A stretch of 64,000 nucleotides of DNA from Nitratireductor sp. (GCF_017794765.1 NZ_CP051236.1:3246192-3310191); one strand, 5' to 3'; shown: positions 46,109 to 55,517, counted from the stretch's first letter. The notes: a model not told the origin generated them from the sequence alone. Translations and numbers: made by a program.

Positions 46109-46603
46109 ATGACTTCACGCTACGCAAAAATCGCCATGACGCTGGCACTCGCTGCCTTCGCCTTTATGGTGACCTTCAACAACATCACCGACTATGGCTC
46201 GAATTTCGCGTTCGTGCAGCACGTGTTCAGCATGGACACGACCTTCCCCGGGAACTCGGCCATGTATCGCGCCATCACCACGCCGGCGCTGTGGCACGCA
46301 GGATACTGGCTGATCATCGCCGGTGAAGGCCTTACCTTCGTGCTTCTGCTTCTGGGTGCTCTTAGAATGTTCGGCGCGCGCAACGCGTCGGCTGCCGAGT
46401 TCCAAGCTTCGAAAAACCTGACAATCATCGGCGCAACAATCGGCTTTCTCGTCTGGTTCTTCGGCTTCATGGTCGTCGGCGGCGAATGGTTCCTGATGTG
46501 GCAGTCCGACACCTGGAACGGACAGGACGCCGCCTTCAAGTTCTACATGGCAATCATCGGCGTCCTGATCTTCGTCAACCAGCGCGACGACGAAGTCGCC
46601 TGA
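46109..46603 (+). CDS. DUF2165 small integral membrane protein
   Basis: A 164-residue protein with four predicted helices (about 8-25, 62-82, 103-125, 140-157) and the DUF2165 landmarks FNNITDYGSNFAFVQHVFSMDTTFP (in pieces) and GGEWFLMWQS. Function unknown. AAGGAAGAGG precedes the ATG. The next gene, a GFA-family protein, starts five bases after its stop, so they are probably co-transcribed. Confidence 0.88.
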   Translation: MTSRYAKIAMTLALAAFAFMVTFNNITDYGSNFAFVQHVFSMDTTFPGNSAMYRAITTPALWHAGYWLIIAGEGLTFVLLLLGALRMFGARNASAAEFQASKNLTIIGATIGFLVWFFGFMVVGGEWFLMWQSDTWNGQDAAFKFYMAIIGVLIFVNQRDDEVA

Positions 46604-46608
46604 CTGAA

Positions 46609-46965
46609 ATGACGCTGACAGCGGCATGTCATTGCGGGGCCGTGCGGATGGAAACGTCCGCGCGGCCCTTGTGGTTGACCGACTGCAACTGCTCGCTCTG
46701 CCGCAGGCTCGGTGCGCTCTGGCTGCACTGCGATCCTGCCGAGGTCAGCTTTCTATGCGGCGAAGACGAAACCGTGGCCTATGTGCAGGGCGACAGGACG
46801 CTTGCAATGCACCACTGCCACACCTGCGGATGCACGACCCATTGGAGCCCGAAAGGCGGCGGCGACCGCATGGCCATCAATGCACGGCTGATGGAAGCAG
46901 GTGCGATCGCCGGTCTGCGTATTCGCCACTTTGACGGCGCGGAGACGTTTGGTTTTCTGGATTGA
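46609..46965 (+). CDS. GFA-family zinc protein
   Basis: A 118-residue protein with the GFA cysteines CHCGAVR, CNCSLCRR and CHTCGCTTHW and a third metal pair. The fold binds structural zinc and perhaps glutathione; activity not proven for this type. It follows the DUF2165 gene closely. Paralogue of the gene at 28011-28382. Confidence 0.85.
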   Translation: MTLTAACHCGAVRMETSARPLWLTDCNCSLCRRLGALWLHCDPAEVSFLCGEDETVAYVQGDRTLAMHHCHTCGCTTHWSPKGGGDRMAINARLMEAGAIAGLRIRHFDGAETFGFLD

Positions 46966-47015
46966 GGCACGGACGGCCGAATTTATACAACCCGGATCAG
47001 GCCTGCTGAGGCTGT

Positions 47016-47369
47016 TTAGTGAAGGCGGCTGCCGTTTGGCACTTTCCCGTCGCATCCAGCGAGAACGATGGCGCCATTTTCGTCTGAAAACCCCATCACG
47101 AGGATTTCCGACATGAATTTTCCGATCTGGCGCGGCGGGAAATTCACCACCGCCACCACCTGCCGCCCGACGAGACTCTCGGGCGTATAATGCACGGTGA
47201 TCTGCGCGGACGATTTCTTGATACCGATCTCCGGACCGAAATCGACCTTGAGCTTGATAGCAGGTTTGCGGGCTTCCGGATAAGGTTCAGCCTCAATCAC
47301 GGTGCCGATGCGGATATCCACTTTCAGGAAATCGTCGAATGTGATTTCCGGGGCCTTCTCCGATGACAT
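47016..47369 (-). CDS. csaA: tRNA-binding protein CsaA
   Basis: A 117-residue OB-fold protein: [30 protein letters not shown] in pieces, [33 protein letters not shown] and SEILVMGF. This is the EMAP/Trbp111-type tRNA-binding domain of CsaA, reported to have chaperone and export-related activity. The ATG follows AAGGGGAGCGGGC. It lies 20 bp past the YbjN-like gene, in the same direction. Confidence 0.92.
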   Translation of the reverse strand: MSSEKAPEITFDDFLKVDIRIGTVIEAEPYPEARKPAIKLKVDFGPEIGIKKSSAQITVHYTPESLVGRQVVAVVNFPPRQIGKFMSEILVMGFSDENGAIVLAGCDGKVPNGSRLH

Positions 47370-47390
47370 GCCCGCTCCCCTTCTTGCGAC

Positions 47391-47891
47391 CTAGGCGTTT
47401 CCGTAGGTTTCGAACAACACGCTGTTCAATGCATCCTGAGCGGTGCTGCCCGACCAGATGACATACTGGAAGGCCTGATAATAACATTCGCAGGCTTCCA
47501 GAGCGCTGTTGAGCATGGTCTCGACCTGCTGGCCCGTAGGCTCGACACCACCGGCAAGAACGAGCGCCTGGCGGAACATCACGACATTCTCGCGCTCCCA
47601 CAGGTCGAAATGGCCGAACAGCATCTGTTCGTTGATGAGCGAAAGGAGCCGCATGACTTCCAGGGTACGCTTCGCAGGCACTTTCAGATCAAAGGCGCAG
47701 GCGACATGCAGCGCCTCGAATTCCTCCATCCAGGAGAAGGACACGTTATAGTCGGTCCATGTGCCGGCCACGGCGATGGCGATTTCGTCGTCGCCATTAC
47801 GCTCGAAGCTCCAGTCATTGGTGTGCGCGACATGCTCGATGACATCGACGGGATGCGCATCACGGGTCATGTCGAGTTCAAGAAGGCTCAT
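47391..47891 (-). CDS. YbjN domain-containing protein
   Basis: A 166-residue protein of the YbjN family: DEIAIAVAGTWTDYNVSFSWMEEFEALHVACAFD and LLSLINEQMLFGHFDLWERENVVMFRQAL in pieces. The fold resembles type III secretion chaperones; in rhizobia and enteric bacteria the family is linked to motility and stress, but the role here is not known. Start ATG at 47891. First gene of a YbjN-csaA pair. Confidence 0.85.
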   Translation of the reverse strand: MSLLELDMTRDAHPVDVIEHVAHTNDWSFERNGDDEIAIAVAGTWTDYNVSFSWMEEFEALHVACAFDLKVPAKRTLEVMRLLSLINEQMLFGHFDLWERENVVMFRQALVLAGGVEPTGQQVETMLNSALEACECYYQAFQYVIWSGSTAQDALNSVLFETYGNA

Positions 47892-48227
47892 TAATCTGCT
47901 TTCCCGTATCTGGAGGCGCCGCAACACCCCGCAAGAATCCACAGCGGAAACGCTATTCCGCAAGACGTTTCAGACCTGAAACACAATGTGGAGCGACAAC
48001 GACAACGCATGGAACTAACGCGGGCCCGCCCCTGCCCGACTGCATGACCAGTTACGAATCACGCTGTAAATTCAGTGTATTGATGCAGAGTCGCGTGACC
48101 AGACCTTTTTTGCCGAAAGCCTGTGGAGCGTGTGGATAGAAACGCCGAGCGGCACAAAGCGGCGCGGCGTAAGCGACTCTCGGACAAGGATTTTTTGACG
48201 CCATACACAGGCGTCGGTAATAAAAAA
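47892..48227. other. Intergenic region with several GANTC sites
   Basis: No gene. It should hold the YbjN promoter. GANTC (CcrM) sites occur at about 47935, 48056, 48087 and 48173, and TGTGGATAG near 48130 is one base off a DnaA box. The hairpin GACGCC / GGCGTC near 48199-48217 follows the UbiK-like gene but lacks a proper U-run in either direction. Confidence 0.45.
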
Positions 48228-48542
48228 TTATTTTTTCATCCGGGTCGATGAAGCCGGTTTCGAATCGGATTTCGCAGCTTTTGCCGCACCGCCTTCCGAA
48301 AGTTTTGCTTCCAGAGCCTCAATGCGTGCGATGAGCGCTGCGTTTTCTTCGCGTGCTTTCAATGCCATCTCGCGCACCATCTCGAACTCTTCGCGCTGGA
48401 CGACGTCCATCGAGCTGAGAATGCGTTCGGCCTGTGCCTGAAAGGCTGTCTCGACCTCGCGGCGCACGCCCTGGGCGGCACCTGCGGCATCGGTCATCAG
48501 CTTGGCGAACTCGTCGAGGATTCGGTTGCTTCCGTTGGTCAT
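48228..48542 (-). CDS. UbiK-like accessory factor (BMFP family)
   Basis: A 104-residue helical protein: RILDEFAKLMTDAAGAAQGVRREVE then QREEFEMVREMALKAREENAALIARIEALEAKL, the amphipathic plus coiled-coil layout of the UbiK/YqiC family, which trimerises, touches membranes and assists ubiquinone synthesis. The C-terminal tail is Ala/Lys-rich. ATG at 48542. It is divergent from lgt with about 130 bp between. Confidence 0.85.
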   Translation of the reverse strand: MTNGSNRILDEFAKLMTDAAGAAQGVRREVETAFQAQAERILSSMDVVQREEFEMVREMALKAREENAALIARIEALEAKLSEGGAAKAAKSDSKPASSTRMKK

Positions 48543-48673
48543 GGCTCGTTTCCCAGATTGAACCCCTGACCTAGTGGGCAAGGCGACCGAATGCAAGGCA
48601 AACCGCGCCTTGACCTTGCCCCGATGCTTCGCAATACCTGCGGCGACTGAGTTTCATGCGCCGGGAGGCCTGA

Positions 48674-49513
48674 TTGACCGACTACCTGCTAACGCCTCTC
48701 GCTGCCCTGCCCTTTCCCGCAATCGATCCGGTAGCATTGCAACTGGGGCCGCTCGCAATCCACTGGTATGGGCTCGGCTATGTGGTCGGCATCCTCGCCG
48801 GTTGGTGGTATGCGCGCCGGCTGGTTTCAAACGAGCGCCTTTGGGCCGGCGGGAAGCCGGCGCTGACGGTAACGGATCTCGACGATTTCGTTCTCTGGGC
48901 GGCGATCGGCATCGTGGCCGGCGGGCGGATTGGCTATATTCTCTTTTATGACCTGCCGCGCTACATCGCGAACCCGCTCGACATTCTCGCCGTGTGGGAG
49001 GGTGGCATGTCGTTCCACGGCGGGCTGCTCGGCGTCACGCTCGCCATGTTGCTCTTCGCCCGAAAGCGCGGCATCAATGCCTGGAGCCTGTTCGACACGA
49101 TTTCGGCGGTGGTGCCGATCGGGCTTGGCCTCGTTCGTGTGGCCAATTTCATCAATTCGGAGCTCTGGGGCCGGGTGACGGACGTGCCCTGGGCCTTTGT
49201 TTTTCCCAATGGCGGCCCGGAGCCGCGCCATCCAAGCCAGCTTTATGAAGCAGCGCTCGAAGGGCTGGTGCTTTTCGTGGTGCTGCGCCTTCTCACCCAT
49301 AAGGGGCAGAAGCTGAAAATGCCTGGCTTCGTCGCCGGCGCGTTCGTGTGCGGCTACGGCCTGTCGCGCATCGTGGTCGAGTTCTTCCGCGAGCCTGATG
49401 CGCATATCGGCTATCTGGCCGGCGGGTGGCTGACCATGGGCATGGTGCTTTCGCTTCCCATGGTGCTTGTGGGTGTGTGGGCGATGCTGAGGGCGCGGGC
49501 CGCAGCCCGATGA
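48674..49513 (+). CDS. lgt: Prolipoprotein diacylglyceryl transferase
   Basis: A 279-residue membrane enzyme with seven helices. Lgt landmarks: [20 protein letters not shown], the catalytic [22 protein letters not shown] and RHPSQLYEA. It attaches diacylglycerol to the lipobox Cys of prelipoproteins. The start is TTG at 48674, since an in-frame stop lies just upstream; GGGAGG precedes it. Its stop overlaps the next start by ATGA. Confidence 0.95.
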   Translation: MTDYLLTPLAALPFPAIDPVALQLGPLAIHWYGLGYVVGILAGWWYARRLVSNERLWAGGKPALTVTDLDDFVLWAAIGIVAGGRIGYILFYDLPRYIANPLDILAVWEGGMSFHGGLLGVTLAMLLFARKRGINAWSLFDTISAVVPIGLGLVRVANFINSELWGRVTDVPWAFVFPNGGPEPRHPSQLYEAALEGLVLFVVLRLLTHKGQKLKMPGFVAGAFVCGYGLSRIVVEFFREPDAHIGYLAGGWLTMGMVLSLPMVLVGVWAMLRARAAAR

Positions 49514-50598
49514 AAACACTGAAGGATCGCATCAGGGCGCAGATCGAAACGGCGGGGCCAATGAGCATCGCCGACTATATGGCGCTTTGCCTTTTCGATC
49601 CCGAAGAGGGCTATTACACGACGCGCGAGCCCTTTGGCGCCGATGGCGACTTCACCACGGCACCCGAAATCAGCCAGATGTTCGGCGAATTGTGTGCCGT
49701 CTGGCTCTACACCGCATGGAAGGCGAGCGGTGCACCGAAAACGCCTGTTGTGGCCGAGATTGGCCCCGGACGCGGAACGCTGATGAAGGACATGCTCCGG
49801 ACCTGGGCGAAAATCGACCCGGCGTTCGGAAAGCAGATGCGGCTTTTCATGATCGAAGCGAGCCCCCGGCTGAGCGACGTGCAGCGTAAGACGCTTGGGC
49901 TTCCGGATGGCGAAGCGTCATGGATTGCCGACATGGGCTCGCTCCCGGAAGGACCACTTTTCATCATTGGCAATGAGCTATTCGACGCCATCCCTATCCG
50001 GCAATATGCGAAAGTCGGAAATGCCTGGCGCGAACGCGTGGTGGGCCTCGATACGAAAGAACGGCTTGCGTTCATGGCAGGGGCCGGCTCTGCAGACCCC
50101 GCTCTTTTACCGCCGGGTGCAAATAACGCGCCCGAAGGGGCAATCGTGGAACTCGCGCCCGCTCGCAACGCCCTGATGACCCGTATTGCCGAACGCATCG
50201 GCAGACATGGCGGCGCTGGTCTGTTCATTGACTATGGCTATGCGACACCCGCCCCCGGCGACACGTTGCAGGCCATGCGCGGTCACGCCTATCAGGACGT
50301 GCTGAAGGAACCTGGCAAGGCCGACCTGACGGCGCATGTGGATTTCTCAGCTTTGGCGCGTGCTGCAAAGAATGAAGGTCTCGCCTCAGCACTCTTGAAT
50401 CAGGGTGACTTCCTCATCGGCCTCGGCCTTCTGGAGCGTGCCGGACGGCTCGGTGCCGGCAAGAATGCCACAGAACAGCAGGCCATCCGCAACGATGTGG
50501 AACGCCTTGCCGGCCCGGACCAGATGGGAACACTGTTCAAGGTACTGGCGATAACGCCATCCACAGTGACGGTTCCGCCATTCGTTTCGCTGGATTGA
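49510..50598 (+). CDS. MidA/NDUFAF7-like SAM-dependent methyltransferase
   Basis: A 362-residue protein of the DUF185/MidA family: [43 protein letters not shown] (in pieces), [15 protein letters not shown] as the SAM site, [12 protein letters not shown] and LFIDYGYA. The mitochondrial homologue methylates an arginine of complex I subunit NDUFS2, so it may help assemble NADH dehydrogenase. Coupled to lgt by a 4-bp overlap; pgeF follows after 58 bp. Confidence 0.92.
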   Translation: MKTLKDRIRAQIETAGPMSIADYMALCLFDPEEGYYTTREPFGADGDFTTAPEISQMFGELCAVWLYTAWKASGAPKTPVVAEIGPGRGTLMKDMLRTWAKIDPAFGKQMRLFMIEASPRLSDVQRKTLGLPDGEASWIADMGSLPEGPLFIIGNELFDAIPIRQYAKVGNAWRERVVGLDTKERLAFMAGAGSADPALLPPGANNAPEGAIVELAPARNALMTRIAERIGRHGGAGLFIDYGYATPAPGDTLQAMRGHAYQDVLKEPGKADLTAHVDFSALARAAKNEGLASALLNQGDFLIGLGLLERAGRLGAGKNATEQQAIRNDVERLAGPDQMGTLFKVLAITPSTVTVPPFVSLD

Positions 50599-50656
50599 CT
50601 TGGTTTGGCCCCTGCCCCACCATCCCGCCGCTTGAGAACATCTGAAAAGGCGGCGC

Positions 50657-51451
50657 ATGCTTGACACGACGAGGCCGGAACCCCTGCGGTCCCCGCTACT
50701 GGACCGTGAGCGTGAAAATGGTGTGAAGCATGGATTCTTCACCCGCAAGGGCGGCGTTTCAACGGGGCTCTATGAAGGGCTTAATGTGGGCTACGGCTCG
50801 GGCGACGACCGCGAGACGGTGACGGAGAACAGACGACGCGTGGCCGAATGGCTGGGCGTCGACGCCGACCATCTTCTGACTGTTCATCAGGTGCATTCGC
50901 CCCATGCCGTCATTGTCGATGAACCTTTTGCCGGCGAACGGCCCGAGGCCGACGCAGTGGTGACCAATCGGCCGGGACTGGCACTGGGTGCACTGGCGGC
51001 TGATTGCGGGCCCATTCTGCTCGCCGATGGCAAGGCCCGGGTAATCGCGGCCGCCCATGCCGGCTGGAAAGGCGCGCTGACCGGCATTCTGGAAAACACC
51101 ATCGCGGCGATGGAGCTGCTGGGCGCGGAGCGGGAAAACATCACCGCCGTGCTGGGTCCCTCCATAAGCCAGGAGAACTATGAGGTCGGGCCGGAGTTCG
51201 TGGAGCGTTTCGTCAACCACAACCCCGCCAACCACGACTGGTTCCGTCCATCGCCCAGGGTCGAGCATGCTCTGTTCGATCTCAACGGCTATACGGTGGC
51301 GCGGCTGACGGCAGCCGGCGTCCATGCTGTTCAGATCGGGCGTTGCACCTATAAAGAAGAAGAGCATTTCTACTCCTATCGCCGCGCCACGCATCGCGGT
51401 GAACGGGACTACGGACGCCAGATTTCAGCGATCATCCTGGAGGACATTTGA
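50657..51451 (+). CDS. pgeF: Peptidoglycan editing factor PgeF (laccase domain)
   Basis: A 264-residue CNF1/laccase-domain protein with HGFFTRKGGVSTGLYEGLNVG, the zinc ligands in HQVHS, ADCGPI and AAHAGWKG, and GRCTYKEEEHFYSYRR at the end. The family removes wrongly placed L-Ser from peptidoglycan precursors; older annotations call it polyphenol oxidase. AAAAGGCGGCGC precedes the ATG. Its TGA overlaps the next ATG by one base. Confidence 0.92.
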   Translation: MLDTTRPEPLRSPLLDRERENGVKHGFFTRKGGVSTGLYEGLNVGYGSGDDRETVTENRRRVAEWLGVDADHLLTVHQVHSPHAVIVDEPFAGERPEADAVVTNRPGLALGALAADCGPILLADGKARVIAAAHAGWKGALTGILENTIAAMELLGAERENITAVLGPSISQENYEVGPEFVERFVNHNPANHDWFRPSPRVEHALFDLNGYTVARLTAAGVHAVQIGRCTYKEEEHFYSYRRATHRGERDYGRQISAIILEDI

Positions 51452-52602
51452 TGGCGCTTCATTTTGACCAGGCAGAATTCGATTCCCGGCGCGATCGCCT
51501 CGTCATCGAAATGGCCGAGCGCAAGCTCGACGCCATGCTGCTTTTCGCGCAGGAGAGCATGTACTGGCTGACGGGTTACGACACGTTCGGCTTCTGCTTC
51601 TTCCAGTGCCTTGTCGTGAAAGCCGATGGCTCGATGGTGCTTTTGACACGCTCGGCCGATCTGCGCCAGGCGCGCCACACCTCCACCATCGAAAACATCG
51701 TCCTGTGGACAGACAGGCACGACGCCAACCCGGCTGTCGACCTGCGTAATCTTCTGAACGATCTCGACCTGCTGGGTGCCCGGATCGGTGTCGAATACGA
51801 CACGCATGGCCTCACGGGCCGCAGCACCCGCCTGCTCGACGAACAGTTGCAGACATTTGGCAAGATCGAGGACGCGTCAGACCTCGTCAGCCGCCTGCGT
51901 CTCTTCAAGAGCGAGGCCGAGATCAAGAAGGTGAAGCGCGCCGCGAAGCTCGGCGATGAGGCACTGGATGCAGCTCTGCCGCTGATCAAACAGGGCGGCG
52001 ACGAGGCTGCGATTCTGGCCGCCATGCAGGGCGCGGTGTTTGCCGGCGGCGGTGACTATCCGGCCAATGAATTCATCATCGGTTCGGGCGAGGACGCGCT
52101 TCTGTGCCGCTACAAGGCTGGTCGGCGCAAGCTCAACAAGAACGACCAGATCACGCTCGAATGGGCCGGCGTCTATCACCACTATCATGCGGCGATGATG
52201 CAGACCGTGCTGACGGGCAAGGTCTCCAAGCGGCATCAGGAGCTTTTCGACGCGGCGCGCGACGCGCTGACCGCGGTGCAAAAGACGATGACACCAGGCA
52301 ACACGTTTGGCGACGTGTTCGACGCGCATGCGCGGGTGATGGAGACGCATGGCCTGACCAAGCACCGGCTGAACGCCTGCGGCTATTCGCTGGGCGCGCG
52401 GTTCTCGCCGTCCTGGATGGATCCACAGATGTTTTATGCCGGCAATGAAGAGCCCATCGCGCCGGGCATGACGCTGTTCGCGCATATGATCATCATGGAT
52501 TCAGACACGGGCAGCGCCATGTGTCTCGGCCGCACCTATCTGACCACCGAAGACGACCCCGAACCGCTTTCGCGCTACGGGCTGGACCTTATAACGCGGT
52601 GA
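51451..52602 (+). CDS. M24 creatinase/aminopeptidase-fold protein, metal ligands replaced
   Basis: A 383-residue pita-bread-fold protein with the creatinase N-terminal domain (to about 145; YWLTGYDTFGFCFFQCLVVKADG in pieces) and the M24 C-terminal domain. The usual five metal ligands are not seen: the DAG position reads EWAG, the following Asp position reads AAMMQ, the GHG His position reads CGYSLG, and the two Glu positions read AHMII and LGRTY. It may therefore be a metal-free creatinase- or ectoine hydrolase-like enzyme rather than an Xaa-Pro peptidase. Start overlaps the pgeF stop. Confidence 0.82.
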   Translation: MALHFDQAEFDSRRDRLVIEMAERKLDAMLLFAQESMYWLTGYDTFGFCFFQCLVVKADGSMVLLTRSADLRQARHTSTIENIVLWTDRHDANPAVDLRNLLNDLDLLGARIGVEYDTHGLTGRSTRLLDEQLQTFGKIEDASDLVSRLRLFKSEAEIKKVKRAAKLGDEALDAALPLIKQGGDEAAILAAMQGAVFAGGGDYPANEFIIGSGEDALLCRYKAGRRKLNKNDQITLEWAGVYHHYHAAMMQTVLTGKVSKRHQELFDAARDALTAVQKTMTPGNTFGDVFDAHARVMETHGLTKHRLNACGYSLGARFSPSWMDPQMFYAGNEEPIAPGMTLFAHMIIMDSDTGSAMCLGRTYLTTEDDPEPLSRYGLDLITR

Positions 52603-52609
52603 AGGCAAT

Positions 52610-53233
52610 ATGCCGCGCAGGATCGAAGCCATTGAGGGGGGCTGCGGTATTTTTACGAAGTGCGCCATAACGGGCATTGCCATGCTGAGCCTTGTCGGTC
52701 TTGCTGGCTGCAACGCGGGTTCCACGCTCGACTTGAGCTCTGGCCCGACACCGTCGGGCACCGTGCCGGGTGGTCCAGTCGAGAGCCAACAGCCTGCGGA
52801 AACTGCACTCGCCCTGCAGACGGATACCTCGACGGAGAGTGCGACGGCACCTCTGCAGGCAGTGACCACCAGCGAGCGCATCCAGTTCGCCCCGGTGATC
52901 GGCGCGACCGCAGAGGCCGTGCCGGCACTCTCGCGGCGTCTGGAGGCCCGTGCCAGACAAAGCGGCATCGCCATCGTGCCCCAGGGCGGCAGTGCCTCCA
53001 TGGTGATGAAAGGCTATTTCTCGGCCATCGCAGACGGCGGCAAGACGACCGTCATCTATGTATGGGATGTGCTCGACCCCTCGGGGAACCGGCTGCACCG
53101 GTTTCAGGGGCAGCAAGCGGCCCCTGGCGGTCAGGGCGACGGATGGTCATCCGTCACCAATGCAACGATGGAAGCCGTGGCGGATGCGACCATCACTCAG
53201 TTATCCGCCTGGCTGGCGCAGCGGCAGAGCTGA
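52610..53233 (+). CDS. Putative lipoprotein, hypothetical
   Basis: A 207-residue protein with a lipobox LVGLAGC (Cys about residue 34), so it should be lipidated, probably by the Lgt encoded 4 kb upstream. The linker is Ser/Thr/Pro-rich (about 40-85) and the C-terminal part (about 95-205) has alternating strands with MVMKGYFSAIADGGKTTVIYVWDV in pieces. Conserved in related genomes as far as I can judge, but without a known function. Eight bases separate it from the M24 gene. Confidence 0.75.
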   Translation: MPRRIEAIEGGCGIFTKCAITGIAMLSLVGLAGCNAGSTLDLSSGPTPSGTVPGGPVESQQPAETALALQTDTSTESATAPLQAVTTSERIQFAPVIGATAEAVPALSRRLEARARQSGIAIVPQGGSASMVMKGYFSAIADGGKTTVIYVWDVLDPSGNRLHRFQGQQAAPGGQGDGWSSVTNATMEAVADATITQLSAWLAQRQS

Positions 53234-53336
53234 TTTTTTCGGGATTTCATCGTGATTCTTCCCTCAGGCGCTTGCAATACAGCCTCACCCCGTTAAAAGC
53301 GCCGTCAAGCGTCAAGGCGTTCTCCGAGGACATTCC

Positions 53337-54269
53337 ATGAAGCTCTTTGCGGGCAATTCCAACCGGGTTTTGGCAGAGGCCGTTTCCCGCTATCTCAACA
53401 TTTCTCTTGGCAAAGCCACCGTTCGCCGGTTCGCCGATCAGGAGATTTTCGTCGAAATCCAGGAAAACGTGCGCGGCGAGGACGTTTTCGTTCTGCAGTC
53501 GACCGCTTACCCGGCCAACGATCATCTGATGGAACTCCTCATCATGATCGATGCCTTCCGGCGCTCTTCGGCCCGGCGCATCACTGCGGTGCTGCCCTAT
53601 TTCGGCTATGCGCGTCAGGACCGGCGCACATCGGGCCGTACGCCGATTTCGGCCAAGCTGGTGGCCAACCTGATCACCCAGGCAGGCGCCGACCGCGTGC
53701 TGACGCTCGACCTTCATGCAGGGCAGATCCAGGGCTTCTTCGACATCCCCACCGACAACCTTTTCGCCGTGCCAGTGATGGCGCGTGACGTGAAGGCCAA
53801 CTACACCCTGTCCAACGTGATGGTGGTTTCGCCCGATGTCGGCGGCGTGGTGCGTGCCCGCTCTCTGGCAAAGCGCATTGATGCGCCGCTTGCCATTGTC
53901 GACAAGCGTCGCGACCGGCCGGGCGAATCCGAAGTGATGAACGTGATCGGCGACGTCAGCGGCAAGGATTGCCTGCTGATCGACGACATCGTCGATTCCG
54001 GCGGCACGCTTTGCAATGCGGCCGACGCCCTGCTGAACAACGGCGCAACCAGTGTGACCGCCTATATCACGCATGGCGTTCTTTCGGGCGGCGCGGCAGC
54101 ACGCATCTCCGGATCGCGGCTGAAGGAACTCGTCATCACCGATTCCATCCAGCCGAGCTCGGCGGTGGAAGCTGCCGAAAACATTCGCACCATCACCATT
54201 GCCGACCTTATCGGCGAGGCGATCTCGCGCACGGCAACGGAAGAATCTGTTTCGAGTCTTTTCGACTGA
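53337..54269 (+). CDS. prs: Ribose-phosphate pyrophosphokinase
   Basis: A 310-residue PRPP synthase: MKLFAGNSN start, [21 protein letters not shown], the ATP loop [20 protein letters not shown] in pieces, and the PRPP-binding loop [12 protein letters not shown]. It makes PRPP from ribose-5-phosphate and ATP for purine, pyrimidine, His, Trp and NAD synthesis. Single gene, ended by a strong bidirectional terminator. Confidence 0.97.
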   Translation: MKLFAGNSNRVLAEAVSRYLNISLGKATVRRFADQEIFVEIQENVRGEDVFVLQSTAYPANDHLMELLIMIDAFRRSSARRITAVLPYFGYARQDRRTSGRTPISAKLVANLITQAGADRVLTLDLHAGQIQGFFDIPTDNLFAVPVMARDVKANYTLSNVMVVSPDVGGVVRARSLAKRIDAPLAIVDKRRDRPGESEVMNVIGDVSGKDCLLIDDIVDSGGTLCNAADALLNNGATSVTAYITHGVLSGGAAARISGSRLKELVITDSIQPSSAVEAAENIRTITIADLIGEAISRTATEESVSSLFD

Positions 54270-54291
54270 CAAGAGCAGGTTTCCGGATACG

Positions 54292-54321
54292 AAAAAGCCG
54301 GCCCCAAGAGCCGGCTTTTTT
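54292..54321. terminator. Bidirectional terminator between prs and the FMN reductase gene
   Basis: AAAAAGCCGGC and GCCGGCTTTTT form a perfect stem of 11 bp with a CCCAAGA loop. It has a U-run in both directions and serves the two convergent genes. Confidence 0.92.
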
Positions 54322-54336
54322 GGCGGCTCTGCTCAC

Positions 54337-54897
54337 TCAAGCAGCGGCACGATCCTGCACGACACCAACCCAGGCAGAGAATCTGTCAACAAAGCCGGCC
54401 AGAAAAGCTCTGGTGTCTTCGTTGGTAATATCATTGTTTTCATCGATCAGGCCCGGTTTCATCTGCAGATAGACCTCCGGGCTGGTCATCAGTGTCGCAC
54501 CAAGGCTGACCATGATCGAGCGCAGGTGAATCTGTGCCGCGATCGCCCCCATGGCACCCGGACTGGACCCCACGATGGCAGTGGCCTTTCCGGTCCAGCT
54601 GTTCTGCCCCCATGGCCGTGAGCCCCAGTCGATTGCGTTCTTCAGGACCGCCGGAATGGAGCGATTGTGTTCCGGCGTAACGATGAGCACGCCATCGGCT
54701 GCTGCAACGCTGTCCTTGAGATGCTGCGCGGTGGGCGGATACGCCCCAACGTCATCATCATTGTACATCGGCAATGTGGTCAGATCGAAATACTCAAACG
54801 CAAGGCGCCCATCGGCCAGCTTTTCCAAAGCCTGTGCAAATTTGTGGTTGATCGACTCCTTTCGGTTGGAGCCAACGAGAATCAGAATTTTCTTCAT
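54337..54897 (-). CDS. NAD(P)H-dependent FMN reductase / flavodoxin-like oxidoreductase
   Basis: A 186-residue flavodoxin-fold protein: KKILILVGSNRKESINHKFAQAL with the FMN phosphate loop GSNRKES, TPEHNRSIPAVLKNAIDWGSRPWGQNSW in pieces, and AIVGSSPGAMG. It reduces FMN or quinone/azo substrates with NAD(P)H. It is divergent from an HxlR-type regulator, a classical pair for redox or electrophile response, with a candidate operator between. Confidence 0.9.
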   Translation of the reverse strand: MKKILILVGSNRKESINHKFAQALEKLADGRLAFEYFDLTTLPMYNDDDVGAYPPTAQHLKDSVAAADGVLIVTPEHNRSIPAVLKNAIDWGSRPWGQNSWTGKATAIVGSSPGAMGAIAAQIHLRSIMVSLGATLMTSPEVYLQMKPGLIDENNDITNEDTRAFLAGFVDRFSAWVGVVQDRAAA

Positions 54898-54933
54898 AGT
54901 GTCATTCCTCTGTCCACCCGGGCTCAAATTCCC

Positions 54934-54956
54934 GGTGGTATCCTTTGGTAACCACC
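54934..54956. promoter_or_regulatory. Candidate HxlR operator
   Basis: GGTGGT and ACCACC are inverted around 11 bp between the divergent reductase and HxlR genes; GGTATC and GGTAAC also repeat directly inside. Plausible autoregulatory site. Confidence 0.45.
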
Positions 54957-54999
54957 TCTATATCTGGCAGAGGAAAGCAGGTTGCAAGAAGGCACCTTT

Positions 55000-55422
55000 A
55001 TGAAACCACGTCACGGACACATCTCTGAAAACTGCCGGCCGATCAGCGAGATTCTATCTTTGATCGGAGACAAATGGACGTCTTTGATCATCGAACGGCT
55101 CCATGAAGAACCATTGCGTTTCAATGCATTGAAACGGCGTGTCGATGGAATTTCACAGAAGGTGCTGACAGGCTCGCTAAGGGCCCTCGAACGTGACGGC
55201 TTCCTTCAACGTATCGAACATCCGACCGTGCCCCCGAGTGTGGAATACCGGTTGACCGACTTTGGGCATGAGCTTGCTCAACCGCTCTCGGCACTCAAAC
55301 AGTTCGCCCTCGAGAACGCCGGCAGGATGGAGGTGGCACGGGCGGTGTATGACGCGCGCACCGGCCCTGAAAAAACCAGCGGCCGGAAACCGCAGCCAAT
55401 TCAGCCGGCCACCATGGCCTGA
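55000..55422 (+). CDS. HxlR-family transcriptional regulator
   Basis: A 140-residue winged-helix protein typical of HxlR/MarR-like redox sensors: CRPISEILSLIGDKWTSLIIERLHEEPLRFNALKRRVDGISQKVLT in pieces, then the wing LQRIEHPTVPPSVEYRLTDFG. A Cys near residue 10 (ENCRP) is in the place where family members sense oxidants or aldehydes. It likely controls the divergent FMN reductase gene. ATG at 55000 follows AAGGCACC. Confidence 0.88.
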   Translation: MKPRHGHISENCRPISEILSLIGDKWTSLIIERLHEEPLRFNALKRRVDGISQKVLTGSLRALERDGFLQRIEHPTVPPSVEYRLTDFGHELAQPLSALKQFALENAGRMEVARAVYDARTGPEKTSGRKPQPIQPATMA

Positions 55423-55469
55423 AAGGGCTTGCGCCCTTGCGCATACCCCCTGCATCGGCTATAGACCCG

Positions 55470-55517
55470 CCGTCCGCGTAGACACCCTTGGAGGCAACGC
55501 GGACGGAAGTCCGTCCG
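55470..55517 (+). promoter_or_regulatory. Alternative hairpins in the rplY leader
   Basis: CCGTCCGCG (55470-55478) is the exact partner of CGCGGACGG (55498-55506). The latter can instead pair its CGGACGG with CCGTCCG (55511-55517) around AAGT. The two stems exclude each other, as in attenuators or protein-sensing leaders. They lie about 110 bp before the rplY start. Confidence 0.6.

Noticed and set aside
48050..48140. Possible replication origin
   Set aside because: One imperfect DnaA-like word and some GANTC sites only; no cluster of boxes and no typical origin neighbours.
48199..48217. GACGCC / GGCGTC hairpin as terminator of the UbiK-like gene
   Set aside because: On the minus strand the stem is followed by A residues, not U; on the plus strand no gene ends before it.
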